In this document: positions 25,125 to 32,451 of the stretch, in pieces | Layout of the letters: the number at the start of each line of letters is the position of its first letter | How positions within the stretch are numbered: position 1 is the stretch's first letter | Source: an uncultured Collinsella sp. | Lineage (GTDB): Bacteria; Actinomycetota; Coriobacteriia; Coriobacteriales; Coriobacteriaceae | Direction of reading: 5' to 3' | NCBI GenBank assembly: GCA_958415525.1 | Contig: CATYZE010000020.1 | Coordinates: forward strand, 1 to 41,637 | DNA: 41,637 bases | The notes under the pieces: generated by a model | Seen by the model: the letters and a program-made list of their open reading frames with translations, nothing else | Told to the model about the DNA's origin: nothing | Databases searched by the model: none | Program-made: the position numbers and the translations under genes

Positions 25125-26045
25125 GTGGCAACTCAGAAATTCACCGGCGTTATCCCTCCCGTCGTTGTTCCCGATACCGAAGATCACCAGCTCGATGTTG
25201 CCTCCTTTGAGCGCAGCATCAACCGCATGATCGATGCCGGCGTCGATGGCCTGTTCTTCCTGGGCTCTTCGGGTGAGGTCGTTTTCTCCACCGACGAGCG
25301 TCGTCGCCAGATCATCGCCGAGGCCGTCCGCATCGTCGACCACCGCGTGCCTGTTCTGGTCGGCATCATCGATACCGAGACCGAGCGCATGATTGAGCAC
25401 GGCAAGGTCGCTCAGGAGCTGGGCGCCGATGCCCTCGTCGCCACCTGCCCGTTCTATGCCCTGCAGGGCATGACCGAGGTCGAGGAGCACTTCCGCATCC
25501 TGCACGAGGAGCTTGACCTGCCCATCTTTGCCTATGACATTCCCGTCTGCGTTCACACCAAGCTCCCCTGGAAGCTCCTTGCCAAGCTCGGCGCCGAGGG
25601 CGTCCTTGCTGGCGTCAAGGATTCCTCGGGTGATGACATCTCGTTCCGCTATCTCGTTCAGGAGAACGAGAAGAACGGCCATCCGATGAGCATCCTTACC
25701 GGTCACGAGGTTGTCGTCGACGGCGCTTACCTCGGTGGCGCCGACGGTTCTGTCCCGGGCCTCGCCAACGTTGAGCCCGAGGGCTACGTGCGCCAGTGGA
25801 AGGCCGCTCAGGCCGGTGACTGGGCTACCGTCAAGGCCGAGCAGGATCGCCTCAACGAGATCTCCCACATCTGGGATGTCACCTCGGGCGTCCAGGGCTA
25901 TGCCGGTGGCGTCGGCGCCTTCAAGACCGCTATGAACCTCATGGGCATCTTCGACAGCCCGACCATGCCGCGCCCGGTGAAGGCCATGACCGGCGAGAAC
26001 GTCGAGGCTATTAAGAAGGTCCTCCAGGACAACGGTCTCCTGTAA
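25125..26045 (+). CDS. nanA: N-acetylneuraminate lyase-like aldolase (DapA/NanA family)
   Basis: NanA-type class I aldolases split N-acetylneuraminate into ManNAc and pyruvate through a Schiff base. The 306-residue product has the GSSGE motif (47-51; GSTGE in classical NanA, GTTGE in DapA), Tyr137 in the YDIP segment and Schiff-base Lys165 in GVKDSSGD. These positions match the E. coli NanA catalytic numbers as I recall them. The start is the GTG at 25125, after AAGGAGA with a 6-nt spacer; an upstream in-frame GTG at 25041 lies inside the previous gene. By sequence alone DapA or another aldolase of the superfamily is possible, but nanK and nanE follow directly. Confidence 0.85.
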   Translation: MATQKFTGVIPPVVVPDTEDHQLDVASFERSINRMIDAGVDGLFFLGSSGEVVFSTDERRRQIIAEAVRIVDHRVPVLVGIIDTETERMIEHGKVAQELGADALVATCPFYALQGMTEVEEHFRILHEELDLPIFAYDIPVCVHTKLPWKLLAKLGAEGVLAGVKDSSGDDISFRYLVQENEKNGHPMSILTGHEVVVDGAYLGGADGSVPGLANVEPEGYVRQWKAAQAGDWATVKAEQDRLNEISHIWDVTSGVQGYAGGVGAFKTAMNLMGIFDSPTMPRPVKAMTGENVEAIKKVLQDNGLL

Positions 26046-26052
26046 AGCTTTC

Positions 26053-26140
26053 CCAGGCACCCGACCTCGCCGTTCAACCGTGTGGCCATGACCCATTAGG
26101 TCAATGGCCACACGGTTTCTCGGCAATCTCGGGCACCTGG
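26053..26140 (+). terminator. Nested inverted repeats between nanA and nanK
   Basis: The inner hairpin pairs 26076-26089 with 26104-26117 (14 perfect bp), continues with 4 bp past a bulged A, and has a 5-nt loop. The outer repeat (26053-26064 with 26129-26140) pairs 10 of 12 positions. Only TTTCT follows the inner stem. It may terminate part of the transcription or stabilise mRNA. Confidence 0.55.
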
Positions 26141-26219
26141 AAACCCTTTACCCGCGCTGTGACGGCTAGCCTGACGGCGCATTTCCTGTAGTTGTTTTTT
26201 ATCTCCGAAGGAGAACGAC

Positions 26220-27185
26220 ATGGAGAACAAGTACGTCTGCTCTGTCGATATCGGCGGAACTAAGATCGCGACTGCCATTATGGAGTATCCGGCTGATGGC
26301 AGCGTGCCCCATCCGGTCTTTGAAGCTGAGGTTCCCACCGAGGCCAAAGAGGGTGGCGAGGCAGTTTTCCAGCGCATCGAGGCGTCTATTAAGGCCGCTC
26401 TTGAGGCGAATCCCGATGTCGAGGTCCTCGGTGTCGGTATCGGTGCCGCAGGCGTCGTCGATCCCAAGACGGGCGCCATCGCGTATGCCAACGAGATTAT
26501 GCCTGGCTGGTCCGGCGTTCAGCTGGGGCCGCGCCTGCGCGAGGACCTTGGTCTTCCTGTTGCCGTCGTGGGCGACGTGCAGGCTCATGCTTTGGGCGAG
26601 GCCCATTGGGGCGTCGGTAAGGGCAAGTTCTCCGTCTTGTGTCTGGGCATCGGTACGGGCATCGGCGGCGCATATGTCGAGAACGGCCGCGTGATGCAAG
26701 GCTTCCATGGCGCTGCCGGCCATATGGGCCATATCGAGTGCTCGGCTGCCGCCGGCATTCCCTGTGCTTGTGGTCGTTCTGGTCATCTTGAGTCGGTAGC
26801 CTCGGGCACCTCGATTGGCCGTATGTACGACGAGCGCTTCGGTCGAGTTGACCCCAGCCGTCCTTCGGTCGGTCGCGATGTGAACGACCTGTGCCGCGCG
26901 GGCGACGCAAAGGCGACCGAGGTTATCCATGACGCCGGCTTTGCGCTGGGTGCCAGCTTGGGTTCGCTTGCCAACATCTTGGATCCCGAGGTCATCGTGC
27001 TTTCGGGAGGTGTGATTCACCAGGGTCCCGATTGGCGCTCGCAGACGTGGAAGGACTCGGTGCACGAGGGCTATGCCAGCCAGGCGCTCGACCCGCTTCA
27101 GGACACGCCGATCCTCATCGGTTCTCTGGAGGGCGACGCGCCGCTTATCGGTGCCGCCGAACACCTTCTTGCATCACTGAAATAA
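26220..27185 (+). CDS. nanK: ROK family sugar kinase, probable N-acetylmannosamine kinase
   Basis: ROK kinases phosphorylate hexoses and N-acetylhexosamines. Between nanA and nanE the likely substrate is ManNAc, giving ManNAc-6-phosphate. The 321-residue product starts straight into the actin-like fold with DIGGTK (10-15) and has no helix-turn-helix, so it is a kinase and not a ROK repressor. GIGTGIGGAYV is the second phosphate loop. The zinc motif reads CACGRSGHLE, so the last usual Cys of CxCGxxGCxE is His. The ATG at 26220 follows GAAGGAGAACGAC. Glucokinase-type activity is the main alternative. Confidence 0.88.
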   Translation: MENKYVCSVDIGGTKIATAIMEYPADGSVPHPVFEAEVPTEAKEGGEAVFQRIEASIKAALEANPDVEVLGVGIGAAGVVDPKTGAIAYANEIMPGWSGVQLGPRLREDLGLPVAVVGDVQAHALGEAHWGVGKGKFSVLCLGIGTGIGGAYVENGRVMQGFHGAAGHMGHIECSAAAGIPCACGRSGHLESVASGTSIGRMYDERFGRVDPSRPSVGRDVNDLCRAGDAKATEVIHDAGFALGASLGSLANILDPEVIVLSGGVIHQGPDWRSQTWKDSVHEGYASQALDPLQDTPILIGSLEGDAPLIGAAEHLLASLK

Positions 27186-27202
27186 ACATATCTACCAAGC
27201 GT

Positions 27203-27231
27203 GCCTCCTGAGGTGTAATGCCTCAGGAGGC
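27203..27231 (+). terminator. Stem-loop between nanK and nanE
   Basis: A perfect 11-bp stem (27203-27213 with 27221-27231) with a 7-nt loop lies in the 71-bp gap. No T-tract follows. Its right arm contains CAGGAGG, a Shine-Dalgarno-like string, which is sequestered when folded. It is too far from the nanE start to be its ribosome site. Confidence 0.5.
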
Positions 27232-27256
27232 TGTTCTGAGAAAGGTTGAGTCGAAC

Positions 27257-27943
27257 ATGACCGTTGATCCTTTGATTCAATCCCTGAAGGGCAAGCTCGT
27301 CGTGAGCGTTCAGGCCTATATGGGCGAGCCGCTTCGTACGCCCGAGACCATGGCTCAGATGTCTCGCGCCTGCGAGCTTGGCGGCGCCGCCGCTATTCGC
27401 TGCCAGGGTCTTGCCGACATCGCCGCCATTAAGGGCCGCTGCGAGGTCCCCGTCATCGGCTTGTGGAAGGATGGGCACGAGGGCGTTTACATCACGCCGA
27501 CGCTGCGTCACGCTCGCGCCTGCGTTGCGGCCGGTGCCGACATCGTGGCAATTGACGCCACTGATCGCCCACGTCCCGATGGCAAGACCGTCGAGGACAC
27601 CTTCCGTCCGCTGCACGAGGAGGGCGTGCTCCTGATGGCCGACTGTGCCACCATCGAGGACATTCGTCGTGCTGTCGACATGGGCTTCGACCTGGTGTCC
27701 ACCACGCTTTCCCATGGTGTTGCCGCTATCGACTGCACCATGGCCGATGGTCCCGACCTGCCGCTCCTGCGTCAGGCGACCGAGGAGTTCCCCGGCCTTC
27801 CCATCATCTGCGAGGGACGCGTGCACACGCCCGAGGAGGCTCGCGCCGCAATCGATGCCGGTGCCTGGGCAGTTGTCGTGGGCACCGCCATCACGCACCC
27901 CACGAGTATTACGAGTTGGTTCAAAGCCGCGCTTGAGGCGTAA
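27257..27943 (+). CDS. nanE: N-acetylmannosamine-6-phosphate 2-epimerase
   Basis: NanE converts ManNAc-6-phosphate to GlcNAc-6-phosphate, feeding sialic acid carbon to NagA and NagB. The 228-residue TIM-barrel product has VVSVQA (15-20), the Lys71 segment VIGLWKDG, the family hallmark DIVAIDATDRPRPDG, the Glu186/Arg188 segment ICEGRVHTPEEA, and GTAITHP near the end. Lys71 and Glu186 sit where the known catalytic Lys and Glu are expected. The ATG at 27257 follows GAGAAAGGTTGAG; an earlier in-frame ATG at 27218 lies inside the intergenic hairpin. It is the last recognisable gene of the island, and a strong terminator follows 51 bp later. Confidence 0.94.
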   Translation: MTVDPLIQSLKGKLVVSVQAYMGEPLRTPETMAQMSRACELGGAAAIRCQGLADIAAIKGRCEVPVIGLWKDGHEGVYITPTLRHARACVAAGADIVAIDATDRPRPDGKTVEDTFRPLHEEGVLLMADCATIEDIRRAVDMGFDLVSTTLSHGVAAIDCTMADGPDLPLLRQATEEFPGLPIICEGRVHTPEEARAAIDAGAWAVVVGTAITHPTSITSWFKAALEA

Positions 27944-27994
27944 GACGGACTTCGTATCCGCTCAGGGCGGTATACTCAATAAAGGCAATTGATC

Positions 27995-28032
27995 GCGCGG
28001 GATCCGGGTTGCTGGGTCCTGCGCTTGTTTTT
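27995..28032 (+). terminator. Rho-independent terminator after nanE, abutting the rapZ ribosome site
   Basis: An 11-bp stem with two G-U pairs (27995-28005 with 28014-28024) and an 8-nt loop is followed by TTGTTTTTA. The T-tract runs directly into the rapZ Shine-Dalgarno at 28033-28038. A TATACT at 27971-27976 just upstream could be a -10 box, which would place this stem in the rapZ leader as an attenuator. Confidence 0.78.
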
Positions 28033-28044
28033 AGGAGGCAGCAC

Positions 28045-28965
28045 ATGCAAAAGGGAGATGCCATGGATGCGGCGGAGCGCTCGGAGCGCATCCCCGATAT
28101 CGTCATCATCACCGGAATGTCCGGATCGGGCCGAACGCAGGCCATGCATGTGTTCGAGGACATGGGCTACTTTTGCATCGACAACTTGCCTCCGCGTCTG
28201 ATCGCCCAGCTCGCCGAACTCGTCGGCATCAATACGGGCGTGGGCAGGCATCTTGCCGTCACCTGCGACTTGCGCAGCCAGGGCTTGTTCGATGAGCTGC
28301 TCGATGCCGTTGCCGCGCTCGAGGAGCGCGAGATGAGCTGCGACATCGTTTTTCTCGAGGCCTCTGACGAGGTACTGATCCGTCGTTATAGCGAAAACCG
28401 CCGCCGCCATCCCATTGCCAAGCCGGGGGAGACTACGGCCGATGCGATTCAGCGGGAGCGCCTGCAGCTGCAGGGTGTGCGCGATCGAGCCGATATGATC
28501 ATCGACACGAGCCGCCTGCGCACCTCTGCCCTGCGCAACAAATTGCGCATGGCGTTCTCCGAGTTGTCCGACCAGCAGCTCATGGACGTTCACGTGTTCT
28601 CGTTTGGCTTTAAACACGGTATGCCCGTCGAGGCGGACATTATGATCGACGTTCGCTTCCTGCCCAATCCGTTCTACGATCCCGAGATGCGCACCATGAC
28701 CGGTCTCGATAAGAAAGTCTCCGACTTTGTTCTGGACCATCCCAAGACCCAGGAGTTCTGGAAGGCCTGGACGCAGCTGCTCGATACGGTCATGCCCGGC
28801 TATATCGCGGAGGGCAAGCCGCAGCTTTCTATTGCCATCGGTTGCACGGGCGGTCAACACCGCAGCGTTGCCATCGCCGAGGCCACGGCACGTTATTTGG
28901 AAGGTGCCCAGTATCACGTGAGCATTTCCCATCGCGACCTGTCGCGCGCCAACACGAAAGCATAG
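28045..28965 (+). CDS. rapZ: RapZ-family P-loop nucleotide-binding protein
   Basis: RapZ (YvcJ) is a nucleotide-binding protein. In E. coli it is an RNA adapter that controls glmS and hence amino-sugar supply; in Gram-positives its role is less clear. The 306-residue product has Walker A GMSGSGRT (24-31) with Arg in the usual Lys position, as in other actinobacterial members I recall. GYFCIDNLPP (41-50) follows, and the C-terminal domain carries GCTGGQHRSVAIAE. The ATG at 28045 has AGGAGG at 28033-28038; an inner ATG at 28063 is an alternative. It is 6 bp from whiA. The usual neighbour yvcK is not between them. Confidence 0.95.
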   Translation: MQKGDAMDAAERSERIPDIVIITGMSGSGRTQAMHVFEDMGYFCIDNLPPRLIAQLAELVGINTGVGRHLAVTCDLRSQGLFDELLDAVAALEEREMSCDIVFLEASDEVLIRRYSENRRRHPIAKPGETTADAIQRERLQLQGVRDRADMIIDTSRLRTSALRNKLRMAFSELSDQQLMDVHVFSFGFKHGMPVEADIMIDVRFLPNPFYDPEMRTMTGLDKKVSDFVLDHPKTQEFWKAWTQLLDTVMPGYIAEGKPQLSIAIGCTGGQHRSVAIAEATARYLEGAQYHVSISHRDLSRANTKA

Positions 28966-28971
28966 GTCTGC

Positions 28972-29901
28972 ATGTCGTTTACCGCCGAGGTGCGTGACGA
29001 GCTCGCGCGCTGCGAACCCGAATGTGAATACTGCGATTTGTCGACGCTTGCCGCCCTGACGCGTGTGAGCGGTACACTTTCGCTGGCCGGCTCCGGGCGG
29101 TATCGTTTGACGGTCGCGACCGAGACGGGTGCCGTCGCGCGCACGATGATCACACTGACGCATCGTATCCTTAAGCTCAAAACGGAATTCACCGTTCGTA
29201 AATCGGTCTTGCATAAAGTCCGTAACTATCTCATTACCCTGCCCGATCAGCCAGACCTGGATAAGGCCTTGGTTCTGCTGGGTATCCTCGACCGTAGGGG
29301 AGGACTTGTCGCCGGCGTGCCCCGACATATCGTTGCCCGTCCTTGCTGTAGACTTGCCTATATCCGCGGCGCGCTCATCGCGGGCGGCTTCGTGGCCGAT
29401 CCACGCGGCGATTTTCATTTGGAGATCGCGGTGCAGGGCGAGCAATATGCCAAGGGGCTTTGCGATCTGTTGGAGCAGATTGGGGTCCATGCTCGTGTTA
29501 ATGCACGGCGGGGGTCATATGCCGTGTACATTAAGAGCGCCGAGGAAATCGAGCATCTATTAAAGCTGATTGGTGCCAAGCGCAGCGTTGCCGAGATTGA
29601 GGAGGCACGCGCGGTCAAGTTGGTTAAGAACGATGTGAACCGTCGCGTGAATGCCGAGCTGGCCAACCAGACCAGAAGCGCCGGTGCTGCCCAACATCAG
29701 CTTGCGCTTATCGATGAGCTCGAGCGGCGCGGCCTTCGCGATGCGCTTCCGGATGCCTTGGCGGTCTTTTGCGACCTGCGCGAGCGCTATCCCGATCTGT
29801 CGCTGCGTGATTTAGGGGAGATGGCTGACCCTCCCTTGTCGAAGTCGGCCCTCTACCATCGTGTTTTACGGCTTGAAAAACTCATTGAAGCAAACAGGTA
29901 G
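28972..29901 (+). CDS. whiA: DNA-binding protein WhiA
   Basis: WhiA is a conserved Gram-positive DNA-binding protein: a sporulation regulator in Streptomyces, and linked to cell division in Bacillus. The 309-residue product has an N-terminal LAGLIDADG-like fold (MSFTAEVRDELAR start, CCRLAYIRGALIAGGF) and a C-terminal helix-turn-helix region with LSLRDLGEMADPPLSKSALYHR. It starts 6 bp after rapZ, and its Shine-Dalgarno is weak (TAGGT). In many genomes rapZ, yvcK and whiA form one operon; here the two are directly adjacent. Role in this organism unknown. Confidence 0.95.
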   Translation: MSFTAEVRDELARCEPECEYCDLSTLAALTRVSGTLSLAGSGRYRLTVATETGAVARTMITLTHRILKLKTEFTVRKSVLHKVRNYLITLPDQPDLDKALVLLGILDRRGGLVAGVPRHIVARPCCRLAYIRGALIAGGFVADPRGDFHLEIAVQGEQYAKGLCDLLEQIGVHARVNARRGSYAVYIKSAEEIEHLLKLIGAKRSVAEIEEARAVKLVKNDVNRRVNAELANQTRSAGAAQHQLALIDELERRGLRDALPDALAVFCDLRERYPDLSLRDLGEMADPPLSKSALYHRVLRLEKLIEANR

Positions 29902-29946
29902 TTTGAAGTATCGACTTATATACGGATTTAGCTGCTATTTTATTCT

Positions 29947-29960
29947 TTAAAACGTTTTAA
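29947..29960. promoter_or_regulatory. Perfect 14-bp palindrome upstream of gap, LacI/CcpA-like
   Basis: TTAAAACGTTTTAA has a central CG, the shape of operators bound by LacI-family regulators. It lies 33 bp upstream of the probable gap -35 box. A shared core, AAAACGTT, occurs at the two transporter promoters. Confidence 0.4.
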
Positions 29961-29992
29961 CGTAAATTTGATTTTCAATTTCGAGCATTCTC

Positions 29993-30022
29993 GTGAAATT
30001 CAAGTCAAAAAAAAGGTATATT
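29993..30022 (+). promoter_or_regulatory. Probable gap promoter
   Basis: GTGAAA (29993-29998) and TATATT (30017-30022) lie 18 nt apart, with 4 and 5 matches to the consensus boxes. The A-run before the -10 is AT-rich compared with the rest of the window. The leader is about 65 nt. Confidence 0.5.
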
Positions 30023-30094
30023 AGGCGAGTGGTTAGTTTGTGGGCCTCAACGGCGGGCGCTGTAGCTCGCGGGGGCCTTACGAAAGGAGACACA

Positions 30095-31120
30095 ATGGCA
30101 GTAAAGGTTGCTATTAACGGCTTCGGTCGCATCGGTCGTCTGGCTTTCCGTCAGATGTTCGGTCATGAGGGCTCCGAGATCGTCGCTATCAACGACCTCA
30201 CCTCTCCCGATATGCTCGCTTACCTGCTGAAGTACGACTCCACGCAGGGCAACTACGCTCGCGATCACGAGGTCGTTGCTGGCGAGGATTCCATCACCGT
30301 TGACGGCAAGGAGATCAAGATCTACAAGGAGGCCGACGCCAACAACCTGCCTTGGGGCGACCTCGACGTCGACGTCGTTCTCGAGTGCACCGGCTTCTAC
30401 ACCAGCAAGGCTAAGGCTCAGGCCCACATCAACGCTGGCGCCAAGAAGGTCGTCATCTCCGCTCCGGCCGGCAGCGATCTGCCCACCATCGTGTACAACG
30501 TCAACCATGAGACGCTGACCGCTGAGGACAACATCATCTCCGCTGCTTCCTGCACCACCAACTGCCTCGCCCCGATGGCCAAGGGTCTGAACGACTTCGC
30601 TCCCATCGTGTCCGGCATCATGACCACCATTCACGCCTGGACTGGCGACCAGATGCCGCTCGACGGCCCGCAGCGCAAGGGCAACAAGCGTCGTAGCCGC
30701 GCCTGCGCCGTCAACATCGTCCCCAACACCACCGGTGCTGCCAAGGCTATCGGCCTGGTTCTCCCCGAGCTCAACGGTAAGCTCATCGGTGCCGCCCAGC
30801 GCGTCCCGACGCCGACCGGCTCCATCACCAACCTCTACGCTGTCGTTGACAAGAAGGTCACCGTCGACGAGGTCAACGCTGCTATGAAGGCCTACGCTGC
30901 CACCATCTCCGAGACCTTCGGTTACAACGAGGACGACATCGTCTCCACCGACATCATCGGCGAGACCCACGGCTCCATCTTTGACGCCACTCAGACCATG
31001 TGCTCTGACCTCGGCAACGGCCAGACCCTCGTTCAGGTCACCTCTTGGTACGACAACGAGAACTCCTACACCTCTCAGATGGTCCGCACCATCAAGTACT
31101 TCGAGAAGTTCGTTGCTTAA
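30095..31120 (+). CDS. gap: Type I glyceraldehyde-3-phosphate dehydrogenase
   Basis: This enzyme oxidises glyceraldehyde-3-phosphate to 1,3-bisphosphoglycerate in glycolysis. The 341-residue product has the NAD-binding GFGRIGR (9-15), Asn33-Asp34 after the second strand, which favours NAD over NADP, and the catalytic Cys153 in SAASCTTNCLAP. The ATG at 30095 follows GAAAGGAGACACA. Codon choice is strongly biased to C- and G-ending codons, as in highly expressed genes. A strong terminator follows, so gap may be made on its own as well as with the next genes. Confidence 0.98.
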   Translation: MAVKVAINGFGRIGRLAFRQMFGHEGSEIVAINDLTSPDMLAYLLKYDSTQGNYARDHEVVAGEDSITVDGKEIKIYKEADANNLPWGDLDVDVVLECTGFYTSKAKAQAHINAGAKKVVISAPAGSDLPTIVYNVNHETLTAEDNIISAASCTTNCLAPMAKGLNDFAPIVSGIMTTIHAWTGDQMPLDGPQRKGNKRRSRACAVNIVPNTTGAAKAIGLVLPELNGKLIGAAQRVPTPTGSITNLYAVVDKKVTVDEVNAAMKAYAATISETFGYNEDDIVSTDIIGETHGSIFDATQTMCSDLGNGQTLVQVTSWYDNENSYTSQMVRTIKYFEKFVA

Positions 31121-31159
31121 TTTAGCTTTTAGCGAATAGCTCGTTGAGCGTCTAAAGAA

Positions 31160-31204
31160 GGGCGCGGCCTCATAGGGCTTACACCCTAGGGTCGCGCCCT
31201 TTTT
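31160..31204 (+). terminator. Rho-independent terminator after gap
   Basis: A 7-bp GC stem (31160-31166 with 31193-31199) is extended inward by wobble pairs and a 5-bp TAGGG/CCCTA stem with a 6-nt loop. Five T follow (31200-31204). Confidence 0.88.
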
Positions 31205-31214
31205 ATAGGAAATC

Positions 31215-31237
31215 GTCTGCCGTAATGGGAGGCAGAC
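31215..31237 (+). other. Leader hairpin before pgk
   Basis: A perfect 7-bp stem (31215-31221 with 31231-31237) with a 9-nt loop lies between the gap terminator and the pgk ribosome site. Its role is unknown. Confidence 0.35.
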
Positions 31238-31260
31238 ACGTACGAAAGGTAGAAGCAAAC

Positions 31261-32451
31261 ATGGCCTTTACCAAGAAGACCGTCCGCGACATCGATGTCG
31301 ACGGCAAGCGCGTTCTCGTCCGCGTTGACTTCAACGTGCCTATCAAGGATGGCGTCGTTGGCGACACCACCCGTATCAAGGCTGCCCTGCCCACCATCAA
31401 CTATCTCGTTGAGCACAATGCTCGCGTCATCCTCATGAGCCACCTCGGCCGTCCCGATGGCACCGGCTTCCAGCCCGAGCTGTCCCTCGAGCCCGTCGCC
31501 AAGAAGCTCGCTGAGCTCTCTGGTCTTGACGTTGCCTTTGTCGCCGACACCTACGGCGAGAAGGCTGCTGAGGCTGTCGCCGCCGTCGAGCCGGGCAAGG
31601 TCCTCGTTCTCGAGAACGTCCGTTTTGACAAGCGTGAGAAGAAGAACGATCCCGAGATCGCCAAGAAGCTCGCTTCCTATGGTGATGTCTTCGTTCTCGA
31701 TGCCTTCGGCACCGCTCACCGCGCCCAGGGTTCCGTCGTGGGCCCCGCCGCTTACCTGCCTGCCGTCGCCGGCTTCCTGCTCGAGAAGGAGGTCGACACG
31801 CTGACCGGCATCTTCGCCGAGCCCGAGCGCCCCTTCGTCGCCATCGTCGGCGGTTCCAAGGTTTCCTCCAAGATCGGCGTTCTCGATCACCTTATCGACT
31901 CCGCTGACACCCTGATCATCGGTGGCGGTATGGCCTACACCTTCTTCCTGGCTCAGGGCCTGTCCGTTGGTCAGTCCCTCAAGGAAGAGGACTGGGTCGA
32001 GCGCGCCGGCGAGATGCTCAAGAAGGCCGAGGAGAAGGGCGTCAAGATCCTGCTCCCCATCGACAACCGCGTTGCCGATCACTTTGGCGAGGACGCTGTC
32101 CCCGAGGTTGTCGCTTCCGACGCTATCCCCGACGATCGTGAGGGCATGGACATCGGCCCCAAGACCGAGGAGCTCTACGCCGAGGCCGTCAAGGGCGCCA
32201 AGACCGTGTTCTGGAACGGCCCCATGGGCGTCTTCGAGTTCGACAACTTCGCTCACGGCACCCAGGCTATCGCCGAGGCTGTTGCCGAGGCCGACTGCAC
32301 CTCGATCATCGGTGGCGGCGACTCTGTCGCAGCTGTCAACAAGTTCAACCTGGCCGACAAGATGAGCTGGATCTCCACCGGTGGTGGCGCTTCCATGGAG
32401 CTCGTCGAGGGTAAGGCCCTGCCCGGAGTGGAGGCGCTTCTCGATGCCTAA
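31261..32451 (+). CDS. pgk: Phosphoglycerate kinase
   Basis: This enzyme transfers phosphate from 1,3-bisphosphoglycerate to ADP. The 396-residue product has the family start (KKTVRDIDVDGKRVLVRVDF), the substrate-site SHLGRPDG (60-67 region), VLVLENVRF, and the C-terminal nucleotide loop GGGDSVAAVNKF. The ATG at 31261 has AAAGG about 12 nt upstream. No clear promoter was found in the 56 bp after the gap terminator, so readthrough from gap probably supplies transcription. The stop overlaps the tpiA start by 8 bp. Confidence 0.98.
   Translation: MAFTKKTVRDIDVDGKRVLVRVDFNVPIKDGVVGDTTRIKAALPTINYLVEHNARVILMSHLGRPDGTGFQPELSLEPVAKKLAELSGLDVAFVADTYGEKAAEAVAAVEPGKVLVLENVRFDKREKKNDPEIAKKLASYGDVFVLDAFGTAHRAQGSVVGPAAYLPAVAGFLLEKEVDTLTGIFAEPERPFVAIVGGSKVSSKIGVLDHLIDSADTLIIGGGMAYTFFLAQGLSVGQSLKEEDWVERAGEMLKKAEEKGVKILLPIDNRVADHFGEDAVPEVVASDAIPDDREGMDIGPKTEELYAEAVKGAKTVFWNGPMGVFEFDNFAHGTQAIAEAVAEADCTSIIGGGDSVAAVNKFNLADKMSWISTGGGASMELVEGKALPGVEALLDA

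Noticed and set aside
27218..27256. Upstream ATG start for nanE at 27218.
   Set aside because: It lies in the loop and right arm of the intergenic hairpin; 27257 gives the normal NanE N-terminus.
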